Assembly (NCBI RefSeq): GCF_028200735.1
Contig: NZ_JAQKPV010000001.1
Coordinates: 248,001 to 312,000, forward strand
Direction: 5' to 3'
From: Streptomyces sp. ACA25
Lineage (GTDB): Bacteria > Actinomycetota > Actinomycetes > Streptomycetales > Streptomycetaceae
Length of the DNA: 64,000 nucleotides
In this document: piece after piece, positions 17,708 to 28,300 of the stretch
How positions within the stretch are numbered: position 1 is the stretch's first letter
How the letters are laid out: each line of letters begins with the position of its first letter
Program-made: the position numbers and the translations under genes
The notes under the pieces: generated by a model
What the model saw: the letters and a program-made list of their open reading frames with translations, nothing else
Databases searched by the model: none
Told to the model about the DNA's origin: nothing

Positions 17708-18544
17708 TCAGCTGCCCGCATCGGAGTCGTGGTCGGAGGATGTCCCGAACTTCGGGCTGGAGAAACGGGGATGGCTGTAGCGCGGCCCGCTGCCCGCATC
17801 ACCCCGCCCTTCGCTCGGGCTGCTGAAGTTCGGGCTGGAGAAGCTCAGCCGGGGAGTCCGGCCCTCCCGGGACCGCTGCCCCGGCGGAAGCTCCGGCAGA
17901 TCCGTCCCCGGCCCGCCCGAGGCCAGCGCTTCCCGGAGAAACGGCGCGATACCGCGCTCCAGCAGCGCCCGCCGCCACTCATGACGCGCCCGCTGCAACT
18001 CCTCCGGTGAGCTCCCGCTGTCCCGCGCCGCCCCTCCGACCGGGATCTGGGTGGCACGGTTGCGCAGCGCGGTGACCCACAGCTCCACTCCCCCCACCAG
18101 CATGCCGACGGCCATCAGCACCGCGAAGACCCACCCCGCGGTCCGCATCGGCTCCGCGATGGCCGGCTCCGTCTCGGCCAGCCGCAGCCCGTAGCCGAAC
18201 GCCAGGAAGAGGGCAGCGGCGACCCCGGCCAGCACCGGCAGCAGCACGGACACCACCGCCACCAGCCCGGCCCCGGCCCGGCCGTCCGGCACCTGCTGTT
18301 CCGTCCCGCCCCCACCGGGCATGCGCGACCGTTCGCGCAGCAGCACGAACCGGCGGTACTCGTCCTCCGCGCTGCCCGCGATCAGCGGGAGGGCGTCGAG
18401 GGCGTTCGCGCGCAGCTCCTCGGCGTCGAACCGCGCCCCGGCAGGGACCAGTCGCGGGTCCCGCCGGGCCGCGCGCAACGCTTCATCGAGGACTCGCTCG
18501 AACTCGGGGCGATCCTCTTGCGACAGATACTCAGCACTGTTCAT
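17708..18544 (-). CDS. Two-helix membrane protein with FSSP-repeat tail
   Basis: A 278-residue protein. The N-terminal about 85 residues are soluble and charged (YLSQEDRPEFERVLDEALRA). Two membrane helices follow at about 95-125 (LVAVVSVLLPVLAGVAAALFL) and 138-160 (WVFAVLMAVGMLVGGVELWV). The C-terminal tail carries a soluble charged segment and then three FSSP units (FSSPNFSSP and PRFSSPKF). No known domain is recognised. The ATG at 18544 begins the conserved-looking MNSAEYLS. A near-perfect dyad (18642-18658) lies about 100 bp upstream and may control it. Confidence 0.75.
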   Translation of the reverse strand: MNSAEYLSQEDRPEFERVLDEALRAARRDPRLVPAGARFDAEELRANALDALPLIAGSAEDEYRRFVLLRERSRMPGGGGTEQQVPDGRAGAGLVAVVSVLLPVLAGVAAALFLAFGYGLRLAETEPAIAEPMRTAGWVFAVLMAVGMLVGGVELWVTALRNRATQIPVGGAARDSGSSPEELQRARHEWRRALLERGIAPFLREALASGGPGTDLPELPPGQRSREGRTPRLSFSSPNFSSPSEGRGDAGSGPRYSHPRFSSPKFGTSSDHDSDAGS

Positions 18545-18641
18545 GTGCGTCCCCAGATGCTCCGAAGGGCCGTGAATGCCGACCGAACGGCCGGGGTGAA
18601 CGGAGAGCCCACGGGCACGACCGATAGTAGAGCGCGCGCAC

Positions 18642-18658
18642 TGCTCTGTGACAGAGCA
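18642..18658. promoter_or_regulatory. Operator-like dyad
   Basis: TGCTCTG-TGA-CAGAGCA has perfect 7-bp arms and lies in the 250-bp gap before the membrane protein that starts at 18544. Symmetry and position suggest a repressor or activator site; the binder is unknown. Confidence 0.42.
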
Positions 18659-18794
18659 CGGCAGCATAATCTCCGCTCGCAGCGTGCCGGGCCCCCTCAC
18701 GCCGCCGGCACACTCTTTTCCCCGAAACCTACTCCCTCTGTGGTCACCTTGCCCGGTAATTGGCGGGACACACTCGCGTCACGCGGAAGGATTG

Positions 18795-19739
18795 TCAGGA
18801 ACCCAGCGGCAACCGGGCCACCAACAGCTTTCCGGCCATGGTGACTCCGCCGTCCATGGCGATCGCCAGATCGTCCGCGTACAGATGCGGGCCGCGCACC
18901 CGCACCGGCGCGTCCGCACCGTCCGGCCCTGCGTCGTCGCTGTCCCCGACTCCCTCGCCGGTGAGATACGGGATGGGGCTGTGGCCGTGCACGACGCGCG
19001 AGCCGCCGTACCGGCCCAGCAGTTCCCGGACGGCCTGCGGTCCCGACTCGTCGCGGAACGCGAAGCGCTTGGTGAACTTCCGGAACAGCTCCCAGGTTTC
19101 GGCGGCGTCACTGCGCTGCAAGGCCTGGCTGATCGCCTCGTTGACGTCGTCCACCGTGTCGCCGTAGTCCAGGTAGGCGGTCGTGTCGGAGTGCAGGAGC
19201 AGGTGGTCGTCGGCCACGGCCATCGAGTCCAGCCGGGCCATCCACTGGAGGTGATGATCCTTCAGCCGCTCCATGTCACTGGACTGCCCGCCGTTGAGCA
19301 TCCAGGCCGCCTGGAAGGAAGCCGTGCCGGCGCCGGACTCCACAGGTGCGTCCCCGAACCGGTGCGCGCCCAGCAGGAGCAGCTCGTGGTTGCCGAGCAG
19401 AGCCTTGCAGTACCCGCCCACGGCTGCGGCCTCGGCGCTCAGCCGCATCACCAGGTCGAGCACCCCCACCCCGTCGGGACCGCGGTCGGTGAAATCGCCG
19501 AGGAACCACAGCCGGGTGTTTCCCGCGGCCCAGCGGTCCTCCTTGTCGGTGAGGCCGGCCTCACGCAAGGCCTCACGCAACTCGTCGAGATAACCGTGCA
19601 CATCGCCGGCCACGTAGAGCGGCCCCGGTCCCTTGACCACCGGGAGATCGGGCACCGTCGGCGTGTAGCCGTCCGGCACGGGACCGCCCGCCTGCCCGCC
19701 CTGCCATGCGTCGGGTCCCTCGCCGGCCCCCTGAGTCAT
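18795..19739 (-). CDS. Calcineurin-like metallophosphoesterase
   Basis: A 314-residue metallophosphoesterase. The metal-binding motifs are all visible: GDVHGYLDEL (motif D-x-H), LGDFTDRG (G-D-x-x-D-R-G), LLGNHELLLLG (G-N-H-E) and VVHGHSPIPY (H-G-H). It resembles the PP1/PP2A-like bacterial phosphatases such as PrpA and ApaH relatives. There is no signal peptide, so it should be cytosolic. The ATG at 19739 has GGAGGGG six bases upstream. Substrate (phosphoprotein or dinucleotide) is not determined. Confidence 0.9.
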   Translation of the reverse strand: MTQGAGEGPDAWQGGQAGGPVPDGYTPTVPDLPVVKGPGPLYVAGDVHGYLDELREALREAGLTDKEDRWAAGNTRLWFLGDFTDRGPDGVGVLDLVMRLSAEAAAVGGYCKALLGNHELLLLGAHRFGDAPVESGAGTASFQAAWMLNGGQSSDMERLKDHHLQWMARLDSMAVADDHLLLHSDTTAYLDYGDTVDDVNEAISQALQRSDAAETWELFRKFTKRFAFRDESGPQAVRELLGRYGGSRVVHGHSPIPYLTGEGVGDSDDAGPDGADAPVRVRGPHLYADDLAIAMDGGVTMAGKLLVARLPLGS

Positions 19740-19912
19740 CGACCCCTCCACCACTACGCGCCGCCTTCACCTGCGGGACCCCGCCGGTGAGGCCGGTCCC
19801 GGTACCGTTCGCCCATCATAGGAACGCCGGGGCCCGACTGTGCCGCACCCGGGGGTGCCGGATGTCAGTGGCGTCCGGCGGGGTATCCGTTGTGAGGCGA
19901 TTCTGCCGGAAA

Positions 19913-21028
19913 CTACCGGTCAACAGCAGGGGGTTTGCGTGGCGCGTTGACCCTGGTCCGACGAATCCGGCGGTGCGACGACGTCCGGACGATCAGCTCG
20001 GTCGGCATGACCTGCCGGACCTGCTCCCGTCCGGCAGCGCCCTCGATGGCGTCGATCAGTAACTGGATCACCGTGGTACCGATCCGGGCCGGCTTGAGGG
20101 AGAGCGTGGTGATGGGCGGCTCGGTGCCCGCGTACACGGTCGACTCGCTGCAGCAGATCAGCAGCAGATCCTCCGGTACCCGCAGCGCGTAACGACGCGC
20201 CGCGGCGAGCAGGTCGGTGCCGTTGGGGTCGTAGAGCCCGTACACCGCGTCGGGCCGGTCCGGCCGGGCCAGCAGACGGTCGGCGGCGACGGCTCCGGCA
20301 CAGGGATCATGGGCCGGATACGCCTCGTAGACGGGCTCCTGGCCGGTCCGCTCGCACCAGCTCAGGTAGGCCGAGGTGGAGAGCCGGGTGTAGGTGTCCG
20401 TGCCGGTGCCGGTCAGCAGGCCGATCCGGCGGGCGCCGGAATCGGCCAGATGGTCCAGCAGGTCCAGGACCGCCGCCTCGTGATCGTTGTCGACCCAGCC
20501 GGTGACGGGGAGACTGCCGGCCGGGCGGCCGTCGGAGACCACCGGAATGCCCCGCCGGACAAGATCGGTGACGACCGGATCGTGGTCGGAGGGGTCGACC
20601 ACGATCGTGCCGTCCAGGGCCACGTTCGACCAGACGTCGAAATCGTGGTGCTGCGAGGTGGCGGGCAGGATCACCAAGGCATATCCGCGGGCCAGCGCGG
20701 CGGACGTGGCCGCCCGGGCCATCTCGGCGAAATAGGCGAATTCCGTGAAGGTGAAGGGTTCCTGCCCGTAGGTGGTGACCGTGAGCCCGATCAGCCCGGA
20801 CTTGCCCGTCCGCAGCGTCCGGGCCGCAGCCGAGGGCCGGTACCCGAGCCGGTCGGCAACCGAGCGGACGTGGTGACGGGTGGCGTCGGGCAGCCGGCCC
20901 TTACCGTTGAGCGCGTCGGAGACAGTCGTGATGGACACACCGGCCGCCGCGGCGACGTCCCGGATGCCCGCGCGTCCGCCCGGGCGGCGGCCGGTCTCCC
21001 GGCTCGCCTGATGCTTCGCTGCTGTCAT
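19913..21028 (-). CDS. LacI-family transcriptional regulator
   Basis: A 371-residue regulator. An N-terminal LacI helix-turn-helix (IRDVAAAAGVSITTVSDALN) is followed by the hinge helix and a periplasmic-binding-protein-like ligand domain to the C terminus. A basic 20-residue leader precedes the HTH. Its ligand is probably a sugar, but no sugar transport or metabolism gene adjoins it, so the regulon is unknown. The ATG at 21028 is chosen as the first codon that gives a family-typical N terminus. It is divergent from hisC across a 314-bp gap. Confidence 0.93.
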   Translation of the reverse strand: MTAAKHQASRETGRRPGGRAGIRDVAAAAGVSITTVSDALNGKGRLPDATRHHVRSVADRLGYRPSAAARTLRTGKSGLIGLTVTTYGQEPFTFTEFAYFAEMARAATSAALARGYALVILPATSQHHDFDVWSNVALDGTIVVDPSDHDPVVTDLVRRGIPVVSDGRPAGSLPVTGWVDNDHEAAVLDLLDHLADSGARRIGLLTGTGTDTYTRLSTSAYLSWCERTGQEPVYEAYPAHDPCAGAVAADRLLARPDRPDAVYGLYDPNGTDLLAAARRYALRVPEDLLLICCSESTVYAGTEPPITTLSLKPARIGTTVIQLLIDAIEGAAGREQVRQVMPTELIVRTSSHRRIRRTRVNAPRKPPAVDR

Positions 21029-21342
21029 GGCGACCTGATGGTAGGCCCGGCAGCTCCCCCGCACGGAACCCGCCGAAGGGTGGGGCGGAGTGACGTTTCT
21101 GCAAGATCAACTACAGGGCGCGGCCTGGGAAGCGAAGGCTGGAGAGGACATCTCGCGCGGTCATGGTGATCATGGAGCGAACACCTGGGCGCACAGCCTT
21201 AGGTTTCAACATGGTCTCACTCACCCGTTCAGGGATGGCGCGCCATGCGCTCGCCACCGGCGCACTCCGCCAGTACTGCGCCGAGAAGGCCCCTCTGCGC
21301 CGGGGATACGCCCGGACGTGCTTTCCTCCTAGAGTGTGGAGG

Positions 21343-22434
21343 ATGTGCACTCCGACGTTCTCCGAGGGCCCGAGGCTGCGCCCCGCGCTCGACGGCATCC
21401 CCACCTACAAGCCGGGCCGCCCCGCCGCACCCGGCGCGGTGACGTACAAGCTGTCGTCCAACGAAAACCCCTACCCGCCGCTGCCCGGAGTCATGGAAGC
21501 CGCGGTGCGGGCCGCCGGCTCCTTCAACCGTTACCCCGACATGGCGTGCACCGGCCTCCTGGCCGCACTCGCGGAGCACTTCGGGGTGCCCGTGTCCCAC
21601 CTCGCGACCGGCACCGGCTCGGTCGGCGTGGCCCAGCAGCTCCTCCAGGCCACCGCGGGCCCCGGGGACGAGGTGATCTACGCCTGGCGGTCCTTCGAGG
21701 CATACCCGATCATCACCCAGGTCTCCGGCGCCACGTCCGTGCAGGTACCGCTGACCGCCGGGGAGGAGCACGACCTTGACGCGATGGCCGAGGCCGTCAC
21801 CGAGCGCACCCGGCTCATCTTCGTCTGCAACCCCAACAACCCCACCGGCACCGCGATCCGCCGGGCCGACCTGGAGCGCTTCCTGGACCGGGTCCCGGCC
21901 GATGTGCTGGTCGTACTCGACGAGGCCTACCGGGAGTTCGTCCGCGACGAGGACGTGACGGACGGGCTCGCCCTCTACCGCAGCCGCCCCAACCTGTGCG
22001 TGCTGCGCACCTTCTCCAAGGCGTACGGCCTGGCCGGGCTGCGAGTCGGCTTCGCAGTGGCGCAGGAGCCGGTGGCCGCCGCGCTCCGTAAGACGGCGGT
22101 GCCGTTCGGCGTGAGCCAGATCGCCCAGGACGCGGCCGTCGCCTCCCTGCGGGCGGAACCGGAGCTGCTGGATCGGGTCGCGACGCTCGTCGCCGAGCGC
22201 GGCCGGGTGCACGGTGAGCTGACCGCGCAGGGCTGGACCGTGCCCCCCACGCAGGCGAACTTCGTATGGCTGCGGCTGGGGGAGGCCACGGTCGCCTTCG
22301 CGGCGGCGTGTGACGCGGCGGGGGTCGTGGTCCGGCCGTTCCCCGGTGAGGGTGTGCGCGTGACGATCGGTGAGCGCGAGGCCAATGACCTGTTCCTGAA
22401 GGCGGCGGCGGACTTCCGGGCCACGGTGCGCTGA
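21343..22434 (+). CDS. hisC: Histidinol-phosphate aminotransferase
   Basis: A 363-residue fold type I PLP aminotransferase of the HisC family, transaminating imidazole acetol phosphate in histidine synthesis (some homologues also accept phenylpyruvate). Visible: [14 protein letters not shown] near the N terminus, the NPNNPTGT motif, DEAYREFV with the PLP aspartate and the Schiff-base lysine in [16 protein letters not shown]. The ATG at 21343 directly follows GGAGG, tight spacing; no better in-frame start matches homologues. It stands outside a his operon. The 314 bp upstream hold no gene. A large terminator follows at 22465-22522. Confidence 0.9.
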   Translation: MCTPTFSEGPRLRPALDGIPTYKPGRPAAPGAVTYKLSSNENPYPPLPGVMEAAVRAAGSFNRYPDMACTGLLAALAEHFGVPVSHLATGTGSVGVAQQLLQATAGPGDEVIYAWRSFEAYPIITQVSGATSVQVPLTAGEEHDLDAMAEAVTERTRLIFVCNPNNPTGTAIRRADLERFLDRVPADVLVVLDEAYREFVRDEDVTDGLALYRSRPNLCVLRTFSKAYGLAGLRVGFAVAQEPVAAALRKTAVPFGVSQIAQDAAVASLRAEPELLDRVATLVAERGRVHGELTAQGWTVPPTQANFVWLRLGEATVAFAAACDAAGVVVRPFPGEGVRVTIGEREANDLFLKAAADFRATVR

Positions 22435-22464
22435 TCCCCGCGCCGCACGGACGGCGCGGTCCCG

Positions 22465-22522
22465 GCCACCTGCGGGGAGGCCCTGGCCCGGGGGCCCCGG
22501 CCAGGGCCTCCCCGCAGGTGGC
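22465..22522. terminator. Strong hairpin terminator between hisC and cydA
   Basis: Perfect 24-bp arms (22465-22488 and 22499-22522) with a 10-base loop that is itself GC-palindromic. No T-run follows, as is usual in Streptomyces. It isolates hisC from the Rex-controlled cyd promoter downstream. Confidence 0.85.
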
Positions 22523-22617
22523 GCACGTGCCGGGCCCCGCGCAATGTGGCGGAGTTCATGCGCCCCGGAGGGGGGTGGGGGCTGACTCCGGCGGAGGGTG
22601 TGGTTCATACTGCTGCT

Positions 22618-22633
22618 TGTGAACGTATTCACA
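22618..22633. promoter_or_regulatory. Rex operator (ROP) upstream of cydA
   Basis: TGTGAACGTATTCACA matches the published S. coelicolor Rex operator consensus TGTGAACNNNTTCACA at every fixed position. Rex is a repressor that senses the NADH/NAD+ ratio and releases cydABCD when NADH accumulates. The next bases (ATTCACAAG) extend a second overlapping symmetry with the upstream CTTGTGAA. The site lies 86 bp before the cydA GTG. Confidence 0.93.
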
Positions 22634-22718
22634 TTCACAAGCGGCATGCTCTCGGTGACATTCCGTGCGTGGACGTGGGTCCGGAGCTGGACACGGCACT
22701 GGAGAGAGGAACGCCCCC

Positions 22719-24236
22719 GTGGGTCTGGAACTGGCGCTGGCCGACGAGACACTGGCGCGCTGGCAATTCGGCATCACCACCGTCTACCACTTCCTCTTCG
22801 TCCCGCTGACGATCGCACTCGCCTCCCTGGTGGCCGGGCTGCAGACCGCCTGGGTACGCACCGGCAAGGACAAGTACCTCCAGGCCACGAAGTTCTGGGG
22901 AAAGCTCTTCCTGATCAACATCGCCCTCGGCGTGGTCACCGGCATCCTGCAGGAGTTCCAGTTCGGCATGAACTGGTCGGACTACTCGCGGTTCGTGGGT
23001 GACGTCTTCGGAGCACCGCTCGCCTTCGAGGCGCTCATCGCGTTCTTCTTCGAGTCCACCTTCATCGGGCTGTGGATCTTCGGCTGGGACAAGCTCCCGA
23101 AAAAGATCCACCTGGCCACCATCTGGATGGTCGCGATCGGCACCATCCTGTCCGCGTACTTCATCCTCGCCGCCAACTCCTGGATGCAGCACCCGGTCGG
23201 CTACACGATCAACGAGGAGAACGGGCGGGCCGAGCTGACCGACTTCATGCTGGTGCTCACCCAGAACACCGCGGTCGCCCAGTTCTTCCACACCATCACC
23301 GCGGCCTTCCTGGCCGGCGGCGCCTTCATGGTCGGCATCGCCGCGTACCACCTCATGCGGCGCCGGCACATCGCGGTGATGCGCACCTCACTGCGGCTCG
23401 GGCTGGTCACCATGGTCGCCGGAGGAGCGCTGACGGCCGTCAGCGGGGATTGGCTCGCGAAGATCATGTACGACCAGCAGCCCATGAAGATGGCCGCCGC
23501 CGAGGCACTGTGGGACACGCAGGGCCCGGCTCCCTTCTCCCTCTTCGCCATCGGCGATGTCGACGAGGGCCGCAACGTGGTGGCCGTCGAGGTGCCGGGG
23601 CTGCTGTCCTTCCTGGCCCACGACAACTTCTCCGACCCGGTGCCCGGCATCAACGACACCAACGAAGCCATGCAGGAGCTGTACGGGCCCGGCGACTACC
23701 GGCCCAACATCCCGCTCGCCTACTGGAGCTTCCGCTGGATGATCGGCTTCGGCATGGTGTCGCTGGCTCTCGGGGCCGCCGGGCTGTGGCTCACCCGCCG
23801 GCGGCGATGGATCGCCGAGGAGCTGCGCACCGGGGAGGAGGAGGTGCCCCGCCTGGCGCTCACCTCCCACCGGGAGCTCGGACCCACGCTCAGCAACTGG
23901 TACTGGAAGCTCGCCGTGCTCACCATCGGCTTCCCGCTCGTGGCCAGCGCCTGGGGCTGGATCTTCACCGAGACCGGCCGCCAGCCCTGGGTCGTCTACG
24001 GCGTCCTGCCCACCTCGGCCGGGGTGTCCCCCAGCGTCTCGCAGGGCGAGGTCATCGCCTCCATGACTCTCTACACCCTGCTGTACGCGGCCCTCGCCGT
24101 GATCGAGGTCAAGCTGCTCGTGAAGTACGTCAAGGCCGGCCCTCCGGAACTCACCGACGCGGACCGCAACCCGCCGACGCGGATCGGCGGCCACGACAGC
24201 GACAACCCGGACCGCCCCATGGCCTTCTCGTACTGA
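22719..24236 (+). CDS. cydA: Cytochrome bd ubiquinol oxidase subunit I
   Basis: A 505-residue membrane subunit of the high-affinity bd oxidase, oxidising menaquinol and reducing O2. His24 (VYHFLF) and His191 (FFHTITAAF) match axial heme ligands; Glu104 and Glu112 in FEALIAFFFEST are the conserved acidic residues of the heme d/b595 region. The C-terminal GRQPWVVYG motif is present and the Q-loop is short (the S type). About nine membrane helices. The GTG at 22719 has GGAGAGAGG nine bases upstream; codons upstream are leader and would add a hydrophilic extension absent from the family. Forms a complex with cydB, 39 bp downstream. Confidence 0.96.
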   Translation: MGLELALADETLARWQFGITTVYHFLFVPLTIALASLVAGLQTAWVRTGKDKYLQATKFWGKLFLINIALGVVTGILQEFQFGMNWSDYSRFVGDVFGAPLAFEALIAFFFESTFIGLWIFGWDKLPKKIHLATIWMVAIGTILSAYFILAANSWMQHPVGYTINEENGRAELTDFMLVLTQNTAVAQFFHTITAAFLAGGAFMVGIAAYHLMRRRHIAVMRTSLRLGLVTMVAGGALTAVSGDWLAKIMYDQQPMKMAAAEALWDTQGPAPFSLFAIGDVDEGRNVVAVEVPGLLSFLAHDNFSDPVPGINDTNEAMQELYGPGDYRPNIPLAYWSFRWMIGFGMVSLALGAAGLWLTRRRRWIAEELRTGEEEVPRLALTSHRELGPTLSNWYWKLAVLTIGFPLVASAWGWIFTETGRQPWVVYGVLPTSAGVSPSVSQGEVIASMTLYTLLYAALAVIEVKLLVKYVKAGPPELTDADRNPPTRIGGHDSDNPDRPMAFSY

Positions 24237-24275
24237 GCCGACGGCTCCCCCGACTCGGATTGACGGAGACACGCG

Positions 24276-25319
24276 ATGGAACTCACCACGGTCTGGTTCA
24301 TCCTCATCGGCGTCCTGTGGACCGGCTACTTCTTCCTCGAGGGCTTCGACTTCGGGGTCGGGGTGCTCACGAAGACGCTCGCCCGCAACCGCAAGGAACG
24401 CCGGGTCCTGATCAACACCATCGGGCCCGTCTGGGACGGGAACGAGGTCTGGCTGCTCACCGCGGGCGGCGCCACCTTCGCGGCCTTCCCCGAGTGGTAC
24501 GCCACCCTCTTCTCCGGCTTCTACCTGCCGCTGCTGCTCATCCTGCTCTGCCTCATCGTGCGCGGCGTGGCCTTCGAGTACCGCGCCAAGCGCCCCGAGG
24601 AGCACTGGCAGCGCAACTGGGAACACGCCATCTTCTGGTGCTCGGTACTGCCCGCCTTCCTCTGGGGCGTCGCCTTCGCCAACATCGTCCGCGGAGTGCC
24701 GATCGACGCCGACAAGGAGTTCGTGGGCAACGTCTTCGACCTGCTGAACCCGTACGCCCTGCTCGGTGGTGCGGTCACCCTGCTGCTCTTCACCTTCCAC
24801 GGCGCCGTGTTCGTGGCCCTGAAGACGGTCGGTGACATCCGCCTGCGGGCACGTCGCGCAGCCACCGGGCTCGGCCTGACGACCGCCGTGCTCGCCGTGC
24901 TGTTCCTGCTGTGGACCCAGACGAATCACGGCAACGCGAGCACCCTCGCCGCCATGACCGTCGCCGCCACCGCCCTGCTCGGCGCCCTCCGGGCCAACCA
25001 GTCGGGGCGGGAGGGCTGGTCGTTCACCCTCTCCGGCCTCACGATCGTGGCCACGGTCACGATGCTGTTCCTGGCGCTGTTCCCGGACGTCATGCCGTCC
25101 TCGCTCAGCGCCGACTGGAACCTCACCGTCGAGAACGCCGCCGCCACGCCCTACACCCTGGGGATCATGACCTGGGTCGCCGCGATCGCCACCCCGGTCG
25201 TCCTGCTCTACCAGGGCTGGACCTACTGGGTCTTCCGGAAGCGGATCGGCACCCAGCACCTCTCCGAGGACCACCCCGCACCCGAAGGCCCGGCCGCCGA
25301 GCCGGCCCCCACCCCCTGA
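24276..25319 (+). CDS. cydB: Cytochrome bd ubiquinol oxidase subunit II
   Basis: A 347-residue membrane protein with about eight to nine helices, starting ELTTVWFILIGVLWTGYFFLEGFDFGVG, the standard CydB opening. The segment GPVWDGNEVWLLTAGGATFAAFP is the conserved CydB signature. CydB pairs with CydA to form the oxidase and stabilise its hemes. A GGAG site precedes the ATG. It is 3 bp upstream of the fused exporter gene, so cydA-cydB-cydDC is one operon. Confidence 0.96.
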   Translation: MELTTVWFILIGVLWTGYFFLEGFDFGVGVLTKTLARNRKERRVLINTIGPVWDGNEVWLLTAGGATFAAFPEWYATLFSGFYLPLLLILLCLIVRGVAFEYRAKRPEEHWQRNWEHAIFWCSVLPAFLWGVAFANIVRGVPIDADKEFVGNVFDLLNPYALLGGAVTLLLFTFHGAVFVALKTVGDIRLRARRAATGLGLTTAVLAVLFLLWTQTNHGNASTLAAMTVAATALLGALRANQSGREGWSFTLSGLTIVATVTMLFLALFPDVMPSSLSADWNLTVENAAATPYTLGIMTWVAAIATPVVLLYQGWTYWVFRKRIGTQHLSEDHPAPEGPAAEPAPTP

Positions 25320-25322
25320 GCC

Positions 25323-28300
25323 ATGAAGCCCGTCGACCCCCGCCTGCTGCGGCACGCCCGTGCCACCCGCGGCTTCCTGGCCGCCTCGGTGACGCTGGGC
25401 CTGGCCGGCGCCGTCCTGATCATCGCCCAGGCGGTGCTCCTCGCCGACCTCGTGGTCGGCGCCTTCCAGCAGGGTGCCGACGCCGGCGACCTGACCGGTC
25501 CCCTGCTCTGGCTGGCCGCGACCGCGGCCGGCCGGGCCCTGATCTCCTGGCTCACCGAACTCGCCGCCCACCGGGCGAGCGCCTCCGTCAAGTCCGAGCT
25601 GCGCACCCGGCTCCTCACCCACGCCACCCGGCTGACCCCGCACCGGGCCTCCCACCTGACCGACCTGCGCACCGGTGAGCTCACCACCCTGGCAACCCGC
25701 GGAGTGGACGCACTGGACGGGTACTTCGCGCGCTACCTCCCCCAGCTGGGCCTGGCCGTCGTCGTCCCGGTCGCCGTGCTGGCCAAGATCCTCACCGAGG
25801 ACTGGATCTCCGCCCTCACCATCATCGTCACCCTGCCGCTCATCCCCGTGTTCATGATCCTCATCGGCTGGGCCACCCAGGCACACATGGACCGGCAGTG
25901 GAAACAACTGTCCCGGCTCTCCGGCCACTTCCTGGACGTGGTCGCCGGGCTGCCCACCCTCAAGGTCTTCGGCCGGGCCAAGGCGCAGGCCGACAACATC
26001 CGCGCCATCACCTCCGACTACCGGCGCAGCACTCTCCGCACGCTCCGCCTCGCCTTCCTCTCCTCCTTCGCTCTGGAGCTGCTGGCCACCATCTCGGTGG
26101 CGCTCGTCGCGGTCGGCATCGGCATGCGGCTGGTGCACGGCGAACTCGACCTGCACACCGGTCTCGTCGTCCTCATCCTGGCCCCGGAGGCGTACCTGCC
26201 GCTGCGCCAGGTGGGAGCGCAGTACCACGCCGCCGCCGAAGGGCTGTCCGCGGCCGACGAGGTCTTCACCGTGCTGGAGACCGAACCCCCGGCCCGCGGA
26301 ACCCACCCCGCCCCGGACGCCCGCAGCGCACCCCTGGTCCTCGACCGGCTGGTCGTCCGGCACGCCGGCCGCGACACCGATTCGCTGCCCGAGACGACCC
26401 TGACGATCCGCCCCGGCGAGACGGTCGCCCTCACCGGGCCGTCCGGGGCGGGCAAGACCACGCTGCTGAACGCCCTGCTGGGCTTCGCCGAGCCGACGTC
26501 CGGCCGAATCCTGCTGGGCGGCCGGGAGCTCGCGGAGATCGACCCGGCGAGCTGGCACGCGCAGATCGCCTGGGTCCCCCAGCACCCCCAGCTGTTCGCC
26601 GGCACCATCGCCGACAACGTCCGGCTGGCCCGTCCCGACGCCGATGACGCCGCCGTCGCCGCCGCGCTGCGCGACGCGGCGGCCGGAGACCTGGATCCCG
26701 GCCGGCAACTCGGTGAGGCCGGCGCCGGCCTCTCGGCCGGCCAGCGCCAGCGGGTCGCGCTGGCCCGCGCCGTCCTGGCCGACCGTCCCGTCCTCCTTCT
26801 CGACGAGCCGACGGCCGCGCTGGACTCCACCACGGAGGCCGCCGTCCTGGCCTCCCTCCAGCGGCTGGCCGCCGACCGCACCGTCATCCTCATCACCCAC
26901 CGCCCGGCCCTTCTCCCGCTCACCACCACCACCCACCAGCTCTCCCTCCCCGCCACCCCCCGGGCCGCTGCCGCACCCCCTCCCGCGCGGGCCGGTGACC
27001 CCGGCCCCGGTGCGGAGGCACCAGGGCAGGGAGGAGGAGGGGAAACGCCCTCCTCCTCCCTGCCCCCCGGGCCCACCCCCACCACCACGCTCAACCGCCG
27101 CCCCGGCACACGGCTCGCCCTCGCCGCCGCCCTCGGCACCGCCGCCGTGCTGTCCACCATCGGCCTGATGGCCGTCTCCGGCTGGCTGATCTCCCGCGCC
27201 TCGGAGCAGCCTCCGATCCTGTACCTGATGGTTGCCGTGACGCTGACCCGGGCCTTCGGCATCGGCCGGGCCGTCTTCCGCTACGCGGAGCGCCTCGTCA
27301 GCCATGACGCGGTGCTGCGGATCCTGGCGGATCTCCGGGTCACCGCGTACCGGCGCCTGGAACGGCTGGCTCCGGCCGGGCTGCGCGGCGCCCGGCGAGG
27401 TGATCTGCTGTCCCGGGTGGTCACCGATGTCGACGCCCTCCAGGACCACTTTCTGCGCTGGCTGCTGCCGGCCACGGTGGCGGGCTGCGCTTCGGTTGCC
27501 GCGGTCGCGTTCACCGGCCGGCTTCTGCCCGCCGCGGGCGCCGCGCTCGCCGCCGGGCTGCTGGCCGCGGGGATCGGGGTGCCGGCGCTGACCGGCGCGG
27601 TCGCCCGCCGGACCGAGCGGCAGCTGGCCCCGGCCCGGGGCGCGCTCGCGACCCGGACCGTCGACCTGCTGACCGGTACTCCCGAGCTGACGGTGGCGGG
27701 GGCGCTGCCGGCCCGGCTGCGGGAGGTGCGAGCGGCGGATGCGGCGCTGACGGGGATCGCGGCCCGTTCGGCCGCCGCCACGGCGCTCGGCAGCGGGCTG
27801 ACCGTGCTGGCCGCGGGGCTGACCGTGACGGCGGCCGCGTGGTCCGGAGTGGGGGCGGTGCACGACGGCCGGCTGGACGGCGTCTGGCTCGCCACCGTCG
27901 TGCTGCTGTCCGTCGCGGCGTTCGAGGCCGTGGCGGGTCTGCCCCTGGCGGTGCAGTACCGCCAGCGCACCCGGCGGGCGGCCGAACGGGTGCAGGAGGT
28001 GCTGGACGCCCCGGACCCGGTCCGGGAGCCGGAGCTGCCCGCGCCCGCGCCTCCGTCCCCGCTGCCGCTCAGGGTGCGAGGGCTGACCGCCCGCCACGCG
28101 GGACAGCCGGAGCCGGCGCTGCGGGGGATCGATCTGGACCTCACGGCCGGCCGCCGGGTCGCGGTGGTCGGGCCGTCCGGTTCCGGCAAGACGACGCTGG
28201 CGCACTGCCTGCTGCGCTTTCTGGACCCCGAGGCCGGGACGTACACCCTCGGCGGGACACCGGCCACCGCCCTTGACGGCGACACGGTCCGGCGCGCCGT

